NCBI GenBank assembly: GCA_934358235.1
Contig: CAKRKK010000100.1
Location: 1 to 8,429, forward strand
DNA: 8,429 nucleotides
Source of the DNA: an uncultured Lachnospira sp.
Lineage (GTDB): Bacteria > Bacillota > Clostridia > Lachnospirales > Lachnospiraceae
Direction of reading: 5' to 3'
Of the stretch, positions 6,658 through 8,429 are shown one piece after another; position 1 is the stretch's first letter; each line of letters starts with the position of its first letter. Below the pieces are notes generated by a model. It saw only the letters and a list, made by a program, of their open reading frames with translations. It did no database searches and was not told the DNA's origin. A program made the position numbers and the translations under genes.

Positions 6658-7299
6658 ATGTCAAAGACAGTATATATTAAATTAAGACAGCTTACCAAAA
6701 CCAATAAAACAGATGTCTATTTATCAGATATTGCAGATGTATATGCGGATAAAAAACAGCTTGCACGTATAAAAAGCATAAAGCTTGCAGACTTTTATAA
6801 GGTGAAAAAGGGAAGGGCCTGTGTTAACATTATGCAGATAATAACCTGTATAAGCCAGATAGATGATACCCTTGATGTGAATAGCGTAGGAGAGAGTGAT
6901 GCTGTAATAGAATATAGAAAATATAGCCAGCCGGCATGGATTAATATTATTCTTACAGCGCTTGTGTGTATTCTTATATTTATAGGCAGTGCCTACGCTA
7001 TTATGGCGTATAATAATGATGTCAGTACAGTTGAGATATTTGAAAAGATATACATGATGGCAGGCGCAGATAATTATTCAGAATATAATGTTATTGAGAT
7101 AGCCTATGCCGTAGGATTATTTGTAGGAATAGCGGTGTTTTATGATCATTTTATGGGACATAAGCTTAGTAAGGCGCCGACACCGATAGAGGTGGCAATG
7201 AACCAGTATGTTAAGGATGAGAACCAGGCGCTTATAGACAGCTGCAATGATATGCCGCGTGCAGTAAGGAATCATTATGATGGGGTGAGAAAATGTTAG
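6658..7299 (+). CDS. spoVAA: Stage V sporulation protein AA
   Basis: A membrane protein of the spoVA group, made in the forespore and linked to movement of dipicolinic acid across the inner spore membrane; the exact role of AA is unclear. The 213 residues compare with about 206 in Bacillus subtilis. An N-terminal soluble domain (about 1-90, with VYIKLRQ and YRKYS) is followed by two membrane segments (about 94-117, INIILTALVCILIFIGSAYA, and 146-163) and a C-terminal tail with APTPIEVAMNQY (173-184), which I recognise from the family (PSPLEVEM in Bacillus). I choose ATG 6658, 11 nt after GGAGG (6642-6646). The frame stays open upstream to 6478 inside sigF, but that extension has no family similarity. 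The last 7 nt overlap spoVAB. Confidence 0.92.
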   Translation: MSKTVYIKLRQLTKTNKTDVYLSDIADVYADKKQLARIKSIKLADFYKVKKGRACVNIMQIITCISQIDDTLDVNSVGESDAVIEYRKYSQPAWINIILTALVCILIFIGSAYAIMAYNNDVSTVEIFEKIYMMAGADNYSEYNVIEIAYAVGLFVGIAVFYDHFMGHKLSKAPTPIEVAMNQYVKDENQALIDSCNDMPRAVRNHYDGVRKC

Positions 7300-7715
7300 C
7301 GTTAAAGATGGCAGGTCTTATAATAGCAGGACTTGCCAGCGGACTTGTCACAGCAACAGGACTTTTTGCACTTATATCAAGTATAGGGCTTATTAACAGA
7401 TATGCGGATGTGACAGTTACTAAAGGGCATTTAGTTTTGTATGAGGAAATGATAATAATGGGTGCCGGGCTTGGAAATATATGGTTTATATTCGGGCTGC
7501 CGCTTCATATAGGCGTTGCTGGACTGGTCATATATGGACTTGTTTCAGGAATATTTATAGGAACTTTTCTGTTGTGTCTAGCCGAAACAGTAAAGGCACT
7601 TCCGATACTTACACATCGTGTCCGTATAAGGAGAGGGCTTGGCTTTGTAATACTTTTTATTGCAGTTGGAAAATGTGTTGGACATCTGATATACTATCTT
7701 ATAGCGTATGCATAA
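7293..7715 (+). CDS. spoVAB: Stage V sporulation protein AB
   Basis: A small polytopic membrane protein of 140 residues, the same size as Bacillus subtilis SpoVAB (141). Almost the whole sequence is hydrophobic, with likely membrane segments at about 5-33, 52-69, 72-99 and 114-136. Family-like features are the glycine-rich first segment (GLASGLVTATGLFALIS), the GLVSGIFIGTFLLCLAE stretch (82-98) and the basic turn RVRIRR (109-114). It starts at ATG 7293 with GGGGTGAG just upstream; the start overlaps the end of spoVAA (ATGTTAG, 7293-7299), so the two are translationally coupled. With SpoVAA it forms part of the spoVA-type machinery for dipicolinic acid uptake or release; its individual role is not established. 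No terminator follows, so transcription probably continues into the next gene. Confidence 0.92.
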   Translation: MLALKMAGLIIAGLASGLVTATGLFALISSIGLINRYADVTVTKGHLVLYEEMIIMGAGLGNIWFIFGLPLHIGVAGLVIYGLVSGIFIGTFLLCLAETVKALPILTHRVRIRRGLGFVILFIAVGKCVGHLIYYLIAYA

Positions 7716-7746
7716 ATATTGTATACAAAGGAGAATTGTGCGTATT

Positions 7747-8429
7747 ATGATGAATAGAAAAGAACTGGCGTTAAAAGCAAAGAAAACCTTTAAGTCACAT
7801 TATGGGCTGCTTCTTATAGTCTGCCTTATAGCAGCCTTTATTGGAAGCGAATTTACTGAAACCTTCGGTCTGCTTAAGATGCCGGTATCAGTATATAAGA
7901 ATATATCAGACAATGCAGAGGATACAAGGCTTATAGAGGAACAGGGTGTTACCTTTGTTACATCTGATATAGATAACAGAACAAAGAGTGCTATGCTTAA
8001 TGCAGTTATATCTGTTCTTATGAATAATGAGGAGCAGGGAAAGATAAATTCAGAGAATATTATAGATAATGCCAAGGCAAATGCAGGCGATATATTAGGC
8101 AGAACCTCTGGTATATTGTCTTCTGTAATAAACAGCTTTTCCTCTGGTGCTGTTGTTTTTATGGTAGTGGATATAGTGTATGGTGTTACGGGCTCAAGGC
8201 AGGCTGTTGTTATATTGCTGCTTATATTGTCGCTGCTGATATATTTCGTGATACGATATATGATCAAGCTGGGATATGTTGTTACGGCAAGGAGAATATT
8301 TCTTGAAAGCCGTACATACAGTAAGGCTGGTGTTGGGAAGTTTATGTTTCTTATACGTGTAAAAAGGTGGATGCACGTTGCCTGGGTTATGTTTGTAAAG
8401 GACATTTTTACGATATTGTGGTCATTTAC
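7747..8429 (+). CDS. DUF975-type multi-span membrane protein (3' end beyond the window)
   Basis: The frame stays open from 7747 to the window end (227 codons). The N-terminus (MMNRKELALKAKKTFKSHYG, then a membrane segment at about 20-34) resembles the MNRKEL..AK..LK start typical of DUF975-type proteins in Firmicutes. A polar region of about 85 residues (36-120) follows, rich in D, E and N, then hydrophobic segments at about 126-148, 152-176 and 210-227. Between them is a conserved-looking stretch, ARRIFLESRTYSK (181-193) and FLIRVKRW (201-208), which I associate with large Lachnospiraceae members of this group. Function unknown. AAAGGAG (7727-7733) lies 13 nt before ATG 7747 and 4 nt before an in-frame GTG at 7738, so the start is uncertain; ATG 7750 is a third choice. 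It lies 31 nt after spoVAB without a terminator, so it is probably in the same unit. The family call is from memory of its pattern. Confidence 0.8.
   Translation, partial: MMNRKELALKAKKTFKSHYGLLLIVCLIAAFIGSEFTETFGLLKMPVSVYKNISDNAEDTRLIEEQGVTFVTSDIDNRTKSAMLNAVISVLMNNEEQGKINSENIIDNAKANAGDILGRTSGILSSVINSFSSGAVVFMVVDIVYGVTGSRQAVVILLLILSLLIYFVIRYMIKLGYVVTARRIFLESRTYSKAGVGKFMFLIRVKRWMHVAWVMFVKDIFTILWSF

Noticed and set aside
7667..7696. Sigma-G-like boxes (TGGAAA and TATACTA) inside the end of spoVAB
   Set aside because: The -35 match is only four of six and the site is in coding sequence; a chance match is likely in AT-rich DNA.
7800..8405. 201-residue open frame on the - strand
   Set aside because: It is a mirror of the DUF975-type gene: no ribosome site, no recognisable domain, and the + strand frame has clear membrane segments and family-like motifs.

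Overview
The window looks like chromosomal DNA of an endospore-forming anaerobic Firmicute, most likely a member of the Lachnospiraceae; I cannot name the genus. It is AT-rich, uses many ATA and AGA codons, and carries the sporulation order spoIIAA-spoIIAB-sigF-spoVAA-spoVAB. All genes are on the + strand and tightly packed. I see no mobile elements, CRISPR arrays, tRNA or rRNA genes, and no convincing gene on the - strand.

Layout: (1) Bases 1-216 are the 3' end of a glutamate dehydrogenase gene, followed by a rho-independent terminator. (2) A likely sigma-A promoter near 359-387 starts a four-gene unit that ends at a strong terminator (4863-4899). The unit holds a 508-residue coiled-coil protein of unknown function, folC (folate polyglutamylation), a 46-residue acidic protein too short for common ORF cut-offs, and a membrane protein with an N-terminal zinc ribbon and TPR-like repeats predicted on both sides of its single membrane segment. 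(3) From 5017 comes the complete spoIIA cluster: anti-anti-sigma factor SpoIIAA, anti-sigma kinase SpoIIAB and forespore sigma factor SigF, with 1-nt gaps between genes. (4) spoVAA and spoVAB follow, after a 70-nt gap holding a candidate sigma-G/sigma-F type promoter that starts on the sigF stop codon. (5) The window ends inside a multi-membrane-segment protein gene resembling the DUF975-type proteins of Lachnospiraceae, placed where Bacillus would have spoVAC.

How the genes work together: SpoIIAB holds SigF inactive and phosphorylates SpoIIAA. Dephosphorylated SpoIIAA releases SigF in the forespore, and the SigF/SigG programme then switches on spoVA genes, whose membrane products act in dipicolinic acid movement. 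The upstream folC unit is probably housekeeping and is insulated from the sporulation cluster by the 4863 terminator. I found no wholly new system. The less-described items are the unknown coiled-coil protein, the small acidic protein, the zinc-ribbon/TPR membrane protein, the DUF975-type gene joined to spoVAA-AB, and the regulatory sites between the operons.
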